DNA of 63,849 nt from CAZRXG01 sp964603985 (GTDB taxonomy: Bacteria; Chloroflexota; Anaerolineae; Aggregatilineales; UBA3940): contig CAZRXG010000025.1 in the NCBI GenBank assembly GCA_964603985.1, positions 1-63,849 on the forward strand, written 5' to 3'. The notes below the pieces were generated by a model. The model was not told where the DNA came from. It saw only the letters and a list, made by a program, of their open reading frames with translations, and searched no databases. The position numbers were made by a program, and so were the translations under genes. Positions 7,484-15,665 of this stretch are shown here, in pieces. The first letter of the stretch is position 1, and each line of letters begins with the position of its first letter.

Positions 7484-8134
7484 ATGGCCGATACGTTGTC
7501 CAACCTGGCCGAGTTCGCCCAATCCGTTGGGCCGGAGGTCATTTACGCCGTCGTGATGGCCGGTATGTGGCTGGCGATTACGGGCATTTACGTCCCCGGC
7601 ACAGGGGTGCCCGAAGCGCTGGCGCTGGTTGTCCTGATTATCGCCGGTGTGGGGTTGATCGTGCTGCCCGCGAACCCGGTCGGCGTCGTGATGCTGGTCA
7701 TCGCGCTGGGGTGCTTCCTGGCGCTGATCTACTTCTCGGATTTCTGGTATCTCATCGTCGTGGGCATGCTGTTCCAGATAATAGGTTCGATCTTTCTGTT
7801 TCGTGCAGGATCACGTCCCAGCATCTGGTCGATCATCCTGCTCAATGCCGTTGCGCTGGCCTACCACCAGATCATCCTGCTGCCGGGCCTGCGCATCCAG
7901 AGTAAGGCCAAGCGGTTGGATGCCGACGCGCTGATCGGCATGCAAGGTGAGGTCGTCAGCACGCTCGACCCGGTCGGCACGGTGCGAATCCAGGGCGAAC
8001 TGTGGCGCGCCCACTCACAGGAAGTGGTCGAGGCGGGCCAGTTGGTGCGCGTGCTGGAGCGTCGCGGGCTGGAGCTTGTGGTCGCGCCGCCGGGGCAGGC
8101 CGAAGACGTAGCCGAAGCCGGGCCGTCGGTCTGA
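7484..8134 (+). CDS. NfeD-like membrane protein
   Basis: A 216-residue protein with about five hydrophobic segments in the first 135 residues. A soluble C-terminal domain follows of the NfeD/OB-fold kind (LIGMQGEVVSTLDPVGTVRI, ELWRAHSQE, VVEAGQLVRVLERRGLELVV). NfeD proteins usually partner with stomatin/prohibitin-like proteins or membrane serine proteases; no such partner is next to it here. The family is assigned from the C-terminal pattern (G-x-V-G-x-V plus W-x-A). It follows the kinase gene by 7 nt and is probably in the same operon. Confidence 0.75.
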   Translation: MADTLSNLAEFAQSVGPEVIYAVVMAGMWLAITGIYVPGTGVPEALALVVLIIAGVGLIVLPANPVGVVMLVIALGCFLALIYFSDFWYLIVVGMLFQIIGSIFLFRAGSRPSIWSIILLNAVALAYHQIILLPGLRIQSKAKRLDADALIGMQGEVVSTLDPVGTVRIQGELWRAHSQEVVEAGQLVRVLERRGLELVVAPPGQAEDVAEAGPSV

Positions 8135-8229
8135 CCCACTCACCGGCCGGGAACGGCACGTCCGCACGGTTTTCCTTGCCCGGCTCCGGGCATCACCTCT
8201 GATCGGTGTTTTGCTCCGCGAACGAGCAG

Positions 8230-8262
8230 GGCGGCGAGGACATTCCCTCGCCGCCGTTTTTT
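8230..8262 (+). terminator. Intrinsic terminator after the NfeD-like gene
   Basis: A perfect 10-bp stem, GGCGGCGAGG (8230-8239) and CCTCGCCGCC (8246-8255), with a 6-nt loop, followed by GTTTTTT. A classic Rho-independent terminator. Confidence 0.9.
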
Positions 8263-8286
8263 ACGGGACGGACTCTGCCTGGCGTG

Positions 8287-9036
8287 CTACTTCTCCAGCT
8301 CTTCATCGATGATCTGCTGGAAAGCAGACAGCGGCTGTGCGCCGACCAACTGCACCCCGTTGATGAAGAAGGTCGGTGTGCCGGAGACGCCGTGGGAGCG
8401 GGCGTCGCTGGCGTCGTCGTCAACCTCGCTGCTGTATTTCCCCGTCTCCAGGCACTCGCGGAATTGGTCTGTGTCAATGTTCCCCACCTGCCCGGCCAGC
8501 GCGACGTAGTCGTCGATTGTGCTGTACGCGCCCGGGTCGGTGAACAATCCGTCGTGGTATTCCCAGAACGCATCCTGCTCGTGAGCGCACTCCGCTGCCT
8601 GGGCGGCCCGATCGCCGCCCACGGCCGGGAAGTCACGGTATACGAAGCGGATCTGGTCACCGTACTCGTCAAACAGGGCATCCAGCGTTTCGTCACGGAA
8701 GCGTTTGCAGTATCCACACCTGAAGTCGCTGAACTCGATGATGGTGACCGGCGCGTTTTTCGGTCCCAGGAAGGGATCGTCGTCCGCGCTGATGTCATCC
8801 GTGGTCGAAGGCTGCTGCTCGGCGGCCCCGATCTGCTCGGCCAGCGCTGCCACCGTCTGGTCTATACCGCGGTTGAAGGCAAAGAGTGCCATCAGGTACC
8901 CGATCAGCCCGCCTAGCACAAGGGCTACCACTCCTACACCGGCGCTGATCACCCAGGACTTGGGGATCACGATCACGTCGTCGTCGTCGCGTGGCTCGTT
9001 GGGGGGTTTTCTACGGCTGCGTTCCTCAGAACTCAT
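8287..9036 (-). CDS. Membrane-anchored DsbA-like thiol-disulfide oxidoreductase
   Basis: A 249-residue protein. A charged N-terminus (1-27) and one membrane span (about 28-52) place the rest outside the cytoplasm. The thioredoxin-fold DsbA domain follows with DFRCGYCKRF (Cys107-Gly-Tyr-Cys110), a helical insertion, and the cis-Pro loop SGTPTFFING. Family members oxidise cysteines in exported proteins or act in heme/cytochrome biogenesis. The ATG follows GGGAGAAG. It is a single gene between divergent and convergent neighbours. Exported cysteine proteins elsewhere in the window, including a cytochrome c domain, could be clients (inference). Confidence 0.88.
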   Translation of the reverse strand: MSSEERSRRKPPNEPRDDDDVIVIPKSWVISAGVGVVALVLGGLIGYLMALFAFNRGIDQTVAALAEQIGAAEQQPSTTDDISADDDPFLGPKNAPVTIIEFSDFRCGYCKRFRDETLDALFDEYGDQIRFVYRDFPAVGGDRAAQAAECAHEQDAFWEYHDGLFTDPGAYSTIDDYVALAGQVGNIDTDQFRECLETGKYSSEVDDDASDARSHGVSGTPTFFINGVQLVGAQPLSAFQQIIDEELEK

Positions 9037-9164
9037 ATCTTCTCCCGATCTTTTTTAGTGTTTTGTCTGCTAATTATGACAGCTTTTTCGCCGAATTGCC
9101 CGTGTTTTGTGGCCTATGGGCGCATTTTGCCGGGATTTCTCGTGTGAGTCACGGTTCGGGGAAT

Positions 9165-9194
9165 TTGAGCACGGATTACCAGCAGTGCTATAAT
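9165..9194 (+). promoter_or_regulatory. Strong promoter for the receiver-GAF gene
   Basis: -35 TTGAGC (9165-9170), 18-bp spacer, and an extended -10 TGCTATAAT with a perfect TATAAT at 9189-9194. The predicted start is near 9201, just upstream of the GTG start at 9234. Confidence 0.75.
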
Positions 9195-9233
9195 GGGCTT
9201 TGCTGGGGTGTTTTCCATGCGGAGAGGCTAACA

Positions 9234-10436
9234 GTGGGCGATAACCGAGATAGAGTCCTGGTGATCGATAGTGACCGTCATGAGGCGTCCCTTCTGGTCG
9301 AGACAGCCCTGGAGCCTTTTGGCTACGATGCTGAGTGGATAGACAACGGTGGGATAGGTCTGTCCTTGATCATGGAAAACCCACCGGATGTGCTGCTGCT
9401 CGACCTTGACCTGGAGGGACTCAGCGGCCAGGATATCCTGGCTGCCTTGAATGCTCAGGCGATTGACATACCGGTCATCGTCCTGACCGACAGGGGATAC
9501 GAGGGGGAAGCGCTCCACGCTTTCCGGTTGGGCGCGAAGGATTACCTGGTCCGCCCGCTGCGCGAGGCCGAGGTCATCCAGGCGGTTGAGCGCTCTCTGA
9601 AAGAGATCCGCCTGCGCCGCGAGCGAGAAACCCTGCTCGCCGAAGTCCAGTACGCTGCCCAAGAAGCCCAGCAGCGCCTTACCGAGCTTAAAACCCTGAT
9701 GGGGATCGGCAAATCGGTGACGGCGCTGGGAAGGCCGGAGCAGGTCTTTGACCGTGTGGTGCGCGCCGCCGTCTATTTGACCAGGGCCGAGTCGGCTGGC
9801 CTGTTCCTCAGGGATTCCTCCTCAGAAGGACTGGTCCTGCACGCCGGTCAGAATCTGAGCCGCAACCTGCTGGATCGGATGGGCCAGCAGGTCGAGGATG
9901 GGCTTGCCTCGCTCGTCATGCGCTCCCAGGAGACCTACATCGCCACCAGCGAGGATTTCCAGCAGTTCCAACCGGCGCAGGAAGACGCGCGGGCCATCAT
10001 CTACGCGCCGCTGGTCATCCACGAACGGCCCATCGGCCTGCTGTGGGTGGCCAACACGCGCCTCGCCTTTGAGTATCACATGAGAGACCTGATGACGGCG
10101 CTGGCCGATTATGCCGCCATCGCGGTCGTCAACGTGCGCTTTTTCTCTGCGATGCAGGAACGCTCCCGGCAGCTTGAAGTGGCCTACAACCAGCTTCGGG
10201 CGCACCAGGGGGATGCAGCCAGCACCGAGCGGGCCAAGCGCCAGGGCGCTGTGGAGATGGCGCTCTACATGCGCCGCCCGCTCACCGAGCTGCTGGGCAA
10301 CATGAACCTGTTCCGCACGGGCGAGATGGGCCCGCTGCACATGCAGCACCAGGCGGCGGTGGACGTGATGCACCGCCAGCTTGCCGATCTGGTTGACCTG
10401 ATCGACAGCTTGGTGCCGCACGACGACGAGCTTTAG
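9234..10436 (+). CDS. Receiver-GAF protein with a degenerate kinase dimerisation segment
   Basis: A 400-residue protein. Residues 1-125 are a receiver domain with phospho-acceptor Asp57 (VLLLDLDLEG) and Lys in DYLVRPL-type context (Arg in place of the usual Lys-Pro Lys). A coiled linker (120-165) leads to a GAF domain (about 165-310). The C-terminal two-helix segment (about 335-398) resembles a HisKA dimerisation domain, but the HE-x-R-x-P site reads MALYMRRPLTELLGN: the phospho-accepting His is absent. No ATPase domain follows. The GTG start has GGAGAGG 6 nt upstream. It is probably a signal integrator or scaffold, not a kinase. Confidence 0.8.
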   Translation: MGDNRDRVLVIDSDRHEASLLVETALEPFGYDAEWIDNGGIGLSLIMENPPDVLLLDLDLEGLSGQDILAALNAQAIDIPVIVLTDRGYEGEALHAFRLGAKDYLVRPLREAEVIQAVERSLKEIRLRRERETLLAEVQYAAQEAQQRLTELKTLMGIGKSVTALGRPEQVFDRVVRAAVYLTRAESAGLFLRDSSSEGLVLHAGQNLSRNLLDRMGQQVEDGLASLVMRSQETYIATSEDFQQFQPAQEDARAIIYAPLVIHERPIGLLWVANTRLAFEYHMRDLMTALADYAAIAVVNVRFFSAMQERSRQLEVAYNQLRAHQGDAASTERAKRQGAVEMALYMRRPLTELLGNMNLFRTGEMGPLHMQHQAAVDVMHRQLADLVDLIDSLVPHDDEL

Positions 10437-10438
10437 AG

Positions 10439-10813
10439 ATGGCATTGGCGAGGGTGGTAGCACGGGGATTGTTGTTACGGGGGCGGCTTGGCCTTGCGCG
10501 GCGGAAAAAGGCGGAGCGCAGCCAGGAGGTCAGCGGCGAGGCGGGTAAAGGCGACGACGAACCCGCGTCGTGGGTGCCTGCACTGACGGTGTTCAACCAG
10601 GTGCAGGCCTACATGACGGTGGCCCGCCTCGGTGACCAGGGCATCCCGGCCCGCCTCCGGCGCGAGGCGGCCAGCCGCGCCCTGCCGGTCAACGTCGGCC
10701 TGCTGGGATTGATCGACGTGATGGTGCCCGAACTGATGCTTGAGCAGGCGCTGGAGATCGTCGAGGACCTGGCCGAGGCCGAGGTCGTGCCGGACGAGGA
10801 AACTCCAGATTGA
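10439..10813 (+). CDS. DUF2007-like small protein
   Basis: A 124-residue protein. The first 45 residues are basic and of low complexity. The rest reads TVFNQVQAYMTVARLGDQGIPARLRRE and ALPVNVGLLGLIDVMVPELMLEQALEIVEDL, the pattern of the DUF2007 'putative signal transducing' fold (short beta-alpha-beta with an LPVN/G-x-V-x-V-P core). The function is unknown. It starts 2 nt after the receiver-GAF stop codon, so it is in the same operon and may act in the same pathway. Confidence 0.65.
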   Translation: MALARVVARGLLLRGRLGLARRKKAERSQEVSGEAGKGDDEPASWVPALTVFNQVQAYMTVARLGDQGIPARLRREAASRALPVNVGLLGLIDVMVPELMLEQALEIVEDLAEAEVVPDEETPD

Positions 10814-10819
10814 TAGATG

Positions 10820-10855
10820 AGCGCGGCGCTGCGAGGTTCCAGGGCCGCGCTTTTT
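10820..10855 (+). terminator. Intrinsic terminator after the receiver-GAF operon
   Basis: AGCGCGGC (10820-10827) pairs with GCCGCGCT (10844-10851); the T-run TTTTT starts at 10851. It lies 6 nt after the stop codon at 10813 and just before the S58 peptidase gene. Confidence 0.75.
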
Positions 10856-10874
10856 GATTCGGAAGGGTAAACCG

Positions 10875-11861
10875 GTGGCTAAAACGCGACACAACGCCAT
10901 CACCGACGTGCCGGGGATCAGGGTGGGCCACGCCCACGACCTTGGGGCCATCACCGGCTGCACGGTCGTCCTGTGCGAGGACGGCGCGGTCGGCGGGGTT
11001 GACCAGCGGGGCGGTGCGCCCGGCACGCGTGAGACCGACCTGCTGCGCCCGCTGCACATGGTCGAGAAGGCTCACGCGGTGCTGCTGACCGGGGGCAGTG
11101 CCTTCGGGCTGGATGCCGCCGGAGGCGTGATGGCCTACCTTGAGGAGCGGCGGGTTGGCTTCGACGCCGGGGTGGCACGCGTGCCTATCGTCCCGGCGGC
11201 GGTGCTGTTCGACCTGACGATAGGCGACCCGGACGTCCGCCCCGATGCGGCGATGGGCCTCGCCGCCTGCCAGGCGGCCACCGACGGCCCGCTTGAGCAG
11301 GGGTGCGTCGGGGCCGGGACGGGGGCCTGCGTCGGCAATGCGTTCGGGCCGGGTTTCCAGACCAAAAGCGGCATCGGCACGGCCAGCGTGGACCTGGGCG
11401 GCGGGCTGGTGGTCGGCGCGCTGGTCGCCGTCAACGCCTTCGGCGACGTGATCGACCCGGTCGGCGACCAGATCGTCGCCGGGACGCGCAAGCCGCCGGG
11501 CGGGAAGGAGTTCGCCGACACGCTGGCTACCCTGCGCACGTTCATTGGCAAGACGGCCATGCGCTTCGCCGGCCGCAGCACGGTGATCGGCGTCGTGGCG
11601 ACCAACGCCGGGCTGACCAAAGAGCAGGCCAACAAAGTCGCGCAGATGGCCCAGGCCGGGCTGGCACGCACGATCCGCCCGGCACACACCCTGTTCGATG
11701 GCGACACCATCTTCGCGCTGGCGACGGGCAAAAAGTCCGCCGACGTGAACGTCGTGGGGGCCTACGCCGCCGAGGTCTTCGCCGGGGCCGTGCTCAACGG
11801 CGTGCGGGCGGCCACCTCACTGGGCGGGCGGCCATCGGCGGGCGATTTTCCGGCGGCCTGA
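10875..11861 (+). CDS. Peptidase family S58 (DmpA/P1-like aminopeptidase)
   Basis: A 328-residue protein. It begins with the family signature NAITDVPGIRVGHA, then CTVVLCEDGAVGGVDQRGGAPGTRETDLLRP in pieces typical of the family, and GGSAFGLDAAGGV. The putative autocleavage and nucleophile site is STVIGVVATNAGLT, with Thr236 at the position of the N-terminal nucleophile of DmpA/NylC relatives. These enzymes mature by self-cleavage into two chains and hydrolyse N-terminal residues or linear amides. The GTG at 10875 follows GGAAGGG by 7 nt. Substrate is not predictable. Confidence 0.88.
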   Translation: MAKTRHNAITDVPGIRVGHAHDLGAITGCTVVLCEDGAVGGVDQRGGAPGTRETDLLRPLHMVEKAHAVLLTGGSAFGLDAAGGVMAYLEERRVGFDAGVARVPIVPAAVLFDLTIGDPDVRPDAAMGLAACQAATDGPLEQGCVGAGTGACVGNAFGPGFQTKSGIGTASVDLGGGLVVGALVAVNAFGDVIDPVGDQIVAGTRKPPGGKEFADTLATLRTFIGKTAMRFAGRSTVIGVVATNAGLTKEQANKVAQMAQAGLARTIRPAHTLFDGDTIFALATGKKSADVNVVGAYAAEVFAGAVLNGVRAATSLGGRPSAGDFPAA

Positions 11862-12002
11862 GCGCGGCGGGCGGCTCACCAACCGCCCCAACAGGCGAGT
11901 CGGCTCGCGGGCTGCGCCCACTGGCGTCCACCGACTTGCCCCGTCTGTGTCCTCGTACTATCATCCGTACATCAAGCAGGAAGAGGAGCCAACGAGCGCA
12001 TC

Positions 12003-14033
12003 ATGAGCGATGTCGAGCAACCCGTCGCCGATGCCGGGCGGAAGCATCTGCCCGCCTACGCGACGCCTTTCATCGGGCGGCAGGCAGAGGTCGAGGCCAT
12101 CCAGGCGCGGTTAAAAGAGACGCGTGACGGTCGCGGCGGCGGTCTCGCCATCCGCGCCGCGAGCGGGGCCGGGAAGACGCGGCTGGCTCACCAGGCGGCG
12201 GCGGAGGCCGACGGCCAGGATATGACGGTGGTCTTCATCGTCTGCCGGGGGAGTCTTCATCGTCCCTACCAGCCTATCACCGACCTCGTCCGGGTGCTCC
12301 TGGGCGTCGACGCCGGTCGCCCGGCGGAGATCCAGCGCACGCAGCTCGTGGAGGGGCTGACCTACCTTGACCTGCCCGAGCTGATCCCCGACTTCGGCGA
12401 TCTGCTCAACCTGCCTGCCGCGCAGGACGCCCCCGCGCAGGATGCCCAGTCGCACACCGAGATACCCGCCAACCCCTCGGAGGAGGCGGCCCTGACGGAC
12501 ACCCTGGCGCACTTGTTGGAAGGACTCGCCAGACGGGGGCACCGGGCGCTCCTGATCTTCGACGACCTGGACCAGGCCCATCATGCCGCCCAGGTGGTTC
12601 TCATCTCCCTGGCGGAGGAGCTTGTCAGGCAGCCCATGCTGCTGCTGGCGACCTTCGCACCGGACGCGCCGGAGCGGCTCCAGATGGCTTTTGGCATGTC
12701 CGTGCTTGACCTGCCATATCTCACACAGGAAGAGACACTTGGCCTCGTCACGGCCCTGCTTGAGGGCAAGGGTCTGGCAACCGGGCTGGCGGATCGCCTG
12801 TGGGCGCACACCGCCGGGCACCCGTTGTTTACCACCCTGCTGATCGAGCACCTGCGCGAGGCCGGGCAGATCGGCGAGGAGGACGCCTCCGGCCAGATCG
12901 GCCTTGCCGGGGATGTGACGCTTTCCTCGGTCGAGGAATTGATCCTCAAGCGGCTCGACCACCTGCCGGGGCACCAACGCCAGTTGTTGGAGTACAGTGC
13001 CGTCCTGGGTGATGGTTTCCGGATCGGCGCGCTGGGCACGCTGCGCGGTCGGCCCTACAGCGACACACTGTACGCCGACCTCACGGCGCTGGTCGAGGTG
13101 GGCTGGCTGGAGCGCACGGGCACAGCGCGGCGTGCAAGCTACCGCTTTGCCCAGCGCCTGATGCATGAGACCCTCTACGAGAGCCTCCCGTCCGAGCAGC
13201 GAGCCGATCTCCACCGCCGGGCGGGGGATTATTACGCCGTCCCCAGCACGGGCCGCAGGTTGCGCGTCGAGAACGCGACCTACCACTATCTCAAGATCGG
13301 CGATGTCGAGCGCGCCCTGACGGTGATCGGGATGGCGCTGACGCGGGCACGCCAGGCCGGAGATCGGAGGCAGGTGATGGCGCTGTACCGGCGCGGAGCC
13401 GAGGTCGCCGCAGCCTCGCCTGCCTTCGCCGGGGAACAGATTGCCATGGCCGAGGCGCTGGGGGATCTCTACGCCGTCGAAGAGGACTACGAGCAGGCAG
13501 CCTGGGCCTACGGCGAATTGGCTCCGGCGAGCGCTCCGGCGATGCTTTTAGGCAAGCTGGGCCTGGTCCTGCTGGCGGTTGACCCGGCCCGCGCCGCCAG
13601 CGTGCTGACGCGGGTCTCTCCGGCGGCCCCGCGCGCGCACCCCGGCGACCTCTACTGGCGGGTCGAGGCCGGGCTGGTGTGGGCGCTGGCCCGGAGCGGG
13701 CACGTCTACGACGCCATCCGCCGCAGCCGCGACATTCTGGGGGCGCTGGGCGAGACGGCGGGATTCGGCTCGGCCCGCACGCTTCTGCGGGGGACGCTGG
13801 GCATGGCGCTCTTTTACCACGACGATCCGCAGGAGGCGCAGCCGCACCTCGAATCGGCGCGGGCAGGCTGGGGAGCGCGCAACGAGCAAGAGGGGATCAT
13901 GCTGATCAACCAGATATTGATCGAGGTTCCCATCGAGACCATCACCAGGCAGTGGATGCGCTTCGTGCTGCGCCCGCTGATCGAGCGCGACAGCCCGGAC
14001 GAGAGCACCCAGCCCGCCCCGCACACGTCCTGA
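12003..14033 (+). CDS. STAND-type AAA ATPase with C-terminal helical repeats
   Basis: A 676-residue protein. The AAA_16-like module spans about 20-330: PFIGRQAEVEAIQ, Walker A AASGAGKTRL, Walker B LLIFDDLDQAH. A winged-helix-like segment follows (LSSVEELILKRLDHLPGHQRQLLEY), then a helical region (about 390-660) with TPR-like repeats (AMAEALGDLYAVEEDYEQAAWAYGEL). Relatives include MalT/LuxR-type regulators and cyclase-linked ATPases, but no DNA-binding or cyclase domain is present here. It probably acts as a nucleotide-driven signalling or scaffold protein. The partner is unknown. Confidence 0.78.
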   Translation: MSDVEQPVADAGRKHLPAYATPFIGRQAEVEAIQARLKETRDGRGGGLAIRAASGAGKTRLAHQAAAEADGQDMTVVFIVCRGSLHRPYQPITDLVRVLLGVDAGRPAEIQRTQLVEGLTYLDLPELIPDFGDLLNLPAAQDAPAQDAQSHTEIPANPSEEAALTDTLAHLLEGLARRGHRALLIFDDLDQAHHAAQVVLISLAEELVRQPMLLLATFAPDAPERLQMAFGMSVLDLPYLTQEETLGLVTALLEGKGLATGLADRLWAHTAGHPLFTTLLIEHLREAGQIGEEDASGQIGLAGDVTLSSVEELILKRLDHLPGHQRQLLEYSAVLGDGFRIGALGTLRGRPYSDTLYADLTALVEVGWLERTGTARRASYRFAQRLMHETLYESLPSEQRADLHRRAGDYYAVPSTGRRLRVENATYHYLKIGDVERALTVIGMALTRARQAGDRRQVMALYRRGAEVAAASPAFAGEQIAMAEALGDLYAVEEDYEQAAWAYGELAPASAPAMLLGKLGLVLLAVDPARAASVLTRVSPAAPRAHPGDLYWRVEAGLVWALARSGHVYDAIRRSRDILGALGETAGFGSARTLLRGTLGMALFYHDDPQEAQPHLESARAGWGARNEQEGIMLINQILIEVPIETITRQWMRFVLRPLIERDSPDESTQPAPHTS

Positions 14034-14060
14034 GCGCGCCGGGCGGAAGCCTTCTTCGCA

Positions 14061-14089
14061 GGCGGATGCCGGTTGACAGTCCGCCTTTT
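14061..14089 (+). terminator. Terminator after the STAND ATPase gene
   Basis: GGCGGA (14061-14066) pairs with TCCGCC (14080-14085), followed by TTTTC. A short stem with a 13-nt loop, 27 nt after the stop codon; moderate strength. Confidence 0.55.
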
Positions 14090-14175
14090 CCCCGATACCC
14101 TCTCCACGCTGATCGCAGCACTACAAAGATACGAGCGCCCTCAAAGCTGCTTACAACGGGCAAACCAGGATTACC

Positions 14176-15078
14176 ATGCTGTTTCTCGATGTCTTCTCGT
14201 CAAGCGCGCTGCCGCTCTTCGTCCTGATCGGGATCGGCTTCCTCGCCGACAGGCTCCTCAAGCCGGATATAACGACGCTCTCCAGGCTGAACTTCTACAT
14301 CTTACTGCCCGCCGCGCTGTTCATGCTGGTCTACGAGACCGATCTCCAGATCGACGAGATCCTGAGGATTGGCGCCTTTACGCTGGTTCACACGGGCATT
14401 CTTTTTTTGCTGGCTATGGTGGTGTTTTCGGTTGGGTCGCTGGCCGAACAGCGGCCCACCCTGGTCCTGGGAACCGTGTTCTCCAACTTCGGGAACTACG
14501 GTATCCCGATGATGCTGGTGGCGTTCGGCCAGCAGGGGGTCAGCGTCATCACGATGGTGCTGGCCGCCCAGGTGATCCTCGTTTTCACCGTTGGAGTGGT
14601 GCTGTTCGGTGCTGGACAGGATGGTTTCAGGCAGTCGCTGTCCAGGCTGGTCCGGTACCCGACTCTGTACGCCATCGCGCTTGGCTCCGCGCTGCGCATC
14701 CTGCACGTCACGCTGCCCCCACCGATCCAGGTGCCGTTTGATCAGTTGGTCGTCGGGTTCATCGTGATGGCGCTGGTGACGCTCGGCGCGCAGCTCTCAA
14801 GGAGCCAGGTGGCAGGCGATACGGGGCCGGTCGCGGTGGTGACGGTGATACGCCTGATCGTCTCTCCTCTGGCTGCGGCGGCGCTGACTCTGGCCTTCAA
14901 CTTCGAGCCTGAGATGTCACGCATCCTGATCGTGGCGATGGGCGTGCCGGTTGCCATCAATACCTATATCCTCGCCCTGGAGTTCGACCGGGACCCGGCG
15001 CTCGCATCGCGGATGATACTCTGGACAACGCTCATCAGCGCGGTTAGTATTCCTGCGCTGCTGCTGATTCTGCGTTAA
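14176..15078 (+). CDS. AEC family transporter (auxin efflux carrier-like permease)
   Basis: A 300-residue protein with about ten hydrophobic segments. It begins LPLFVLIGIGFLADRL and has NFYILLPAALFMLVYE in the first half. NFGNYGIPMMLVAFG in the middle is the conserved discontinuous helix with the Asn/Gly/Pro pattern of AEC carriers. The last helix block reads VAMGVPVAINTYILALEFDRDPALAS, typical of the family end. AEC proteins export or import small organic acids. CAGGA lies 5 nt before the ATG. The substrate is unknown. Confidence 0.85.
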   Translation: MLFLDVFSSSALPLFVLIGIGFLADRLLKPDITTLSRLNFYILLPAALFMLVYETDLQIDEILRIGAFTLVHTGILFLLAMVVFSVGSLAEQRPTLVLGTVFSNFGNYGIPMMLVAFGQQGVSVITMVLAAQVILVFTVGVVLFGAGQDGFRQSLSRLVRYPTLYAIALGSALRILHVTLPPPIQVPFDQLVVGFIVMALVTLGAQLSRSQVAGDTGPVAVVTVIRLIVSPLAAAALTLAFNFEPEMSRILIVAMGVPVAINTYILALEFDRDPALASRMILWTTLISAVSIPALLLILR

Positions 15079-15095
15079 CGTCTATGGAGGCACAC

Positions 15096-15659
15096 ATGTC
15101 AGACGCCGACGGCGCTTTCAACTGGCAGGCCATCCGGCAGACCGGCTTCATGTTCGTGTTTCTGGCGCTGGCCTACGCGCTGATCGCATCGTTCGGGCGC
15201 GCCGCTTACCTGGGCTTTACCCAACCCGATCTGCCCAGCGAGGAGATCGCCACCCTGAGCGCAGGCTTTGTCGCCGGGCCGGTCTACGGGTGGTCGGTGC
15301 GTGGGCTGATCGCCCTGCTCGCGCTGGCGCACGGGTTTGCGCTGGCCCGCCGCCTGGAGGGCGAGCGCGCGTTGCTGCATGCTCTGGTGATGGGCGTCCT
15401 GGCGCTGGCCGTCATCGCGCTGGTCCGGCTGGGCATCGGTCGTATCTTCCCCACTGCGGCGGCTGCCGCCCGGATCGCGGGCGACGCGCTGACGTACGTT
15501 GTGTCGCTGGGGCTGGCCCTGCTGGGATCGCAGTTGTATCGGCGCAAAGCGGACGAAGCTCCCGGCGATGCCGGTGACGAGGAAGAGGCAGAAGCAGAGG
15601 TAGAGGTAGAGGGGCAGGAGGACGAATCGCCGGGCGAGGACGAGGAGGGCGATTCCTGA
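15096..15659 (+). CDS. Small multi-pass membrane protein with an acidic tail
   Basis: A 187-residue protein of unknown function. It has four hydrophobic segments (about 15-35, 64-85, 95-115 and 130-150) and then a Glu/Asp-rich cytoplasmic-like tail of about 40 residues. The ATG at 15096 is chosen because GGAGG lies 5 nt upstream; the ATG at 15084 sits on that Shine-Dalgarno. It follows the AEC gene by 17 nt, so co-transcription is likely. It converges on the glycosyltransferase gene with only 6 nt between the stop codons. Confidence 0.7.
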   Translation: MSDADGAFNWQAIRQTGFMFVFLALAYALIASFGRAAYLGFTQPDLPSEEIATLSAGFVAGPVYGWSVRGLIALLALAHGFALARRLEGERALLHALVMGVLALAVIALVRLGIGRIFPTAAAAARIAGDALTYVVSLGLALLGSQLYRRKADEAPGDAGDEEEAEAEVEVEGQEDESPGEDEEGDS

Positions 15660-15665
15660 GAAGGC

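Noticed and set aside
11936..11961. Promoter for the STAND ATPase gene (TTGCCC and TACTAT)
   Set aside because: The spacing is only 14 bp, too short to be credible.
14073..14101. Promoter for the AEC transporter gene from TTGACA at 14073
   Set aside because: The TTGACA lies inside the loop of the terminator hairpin, and no -10 hexamer sits at a suitable distance.
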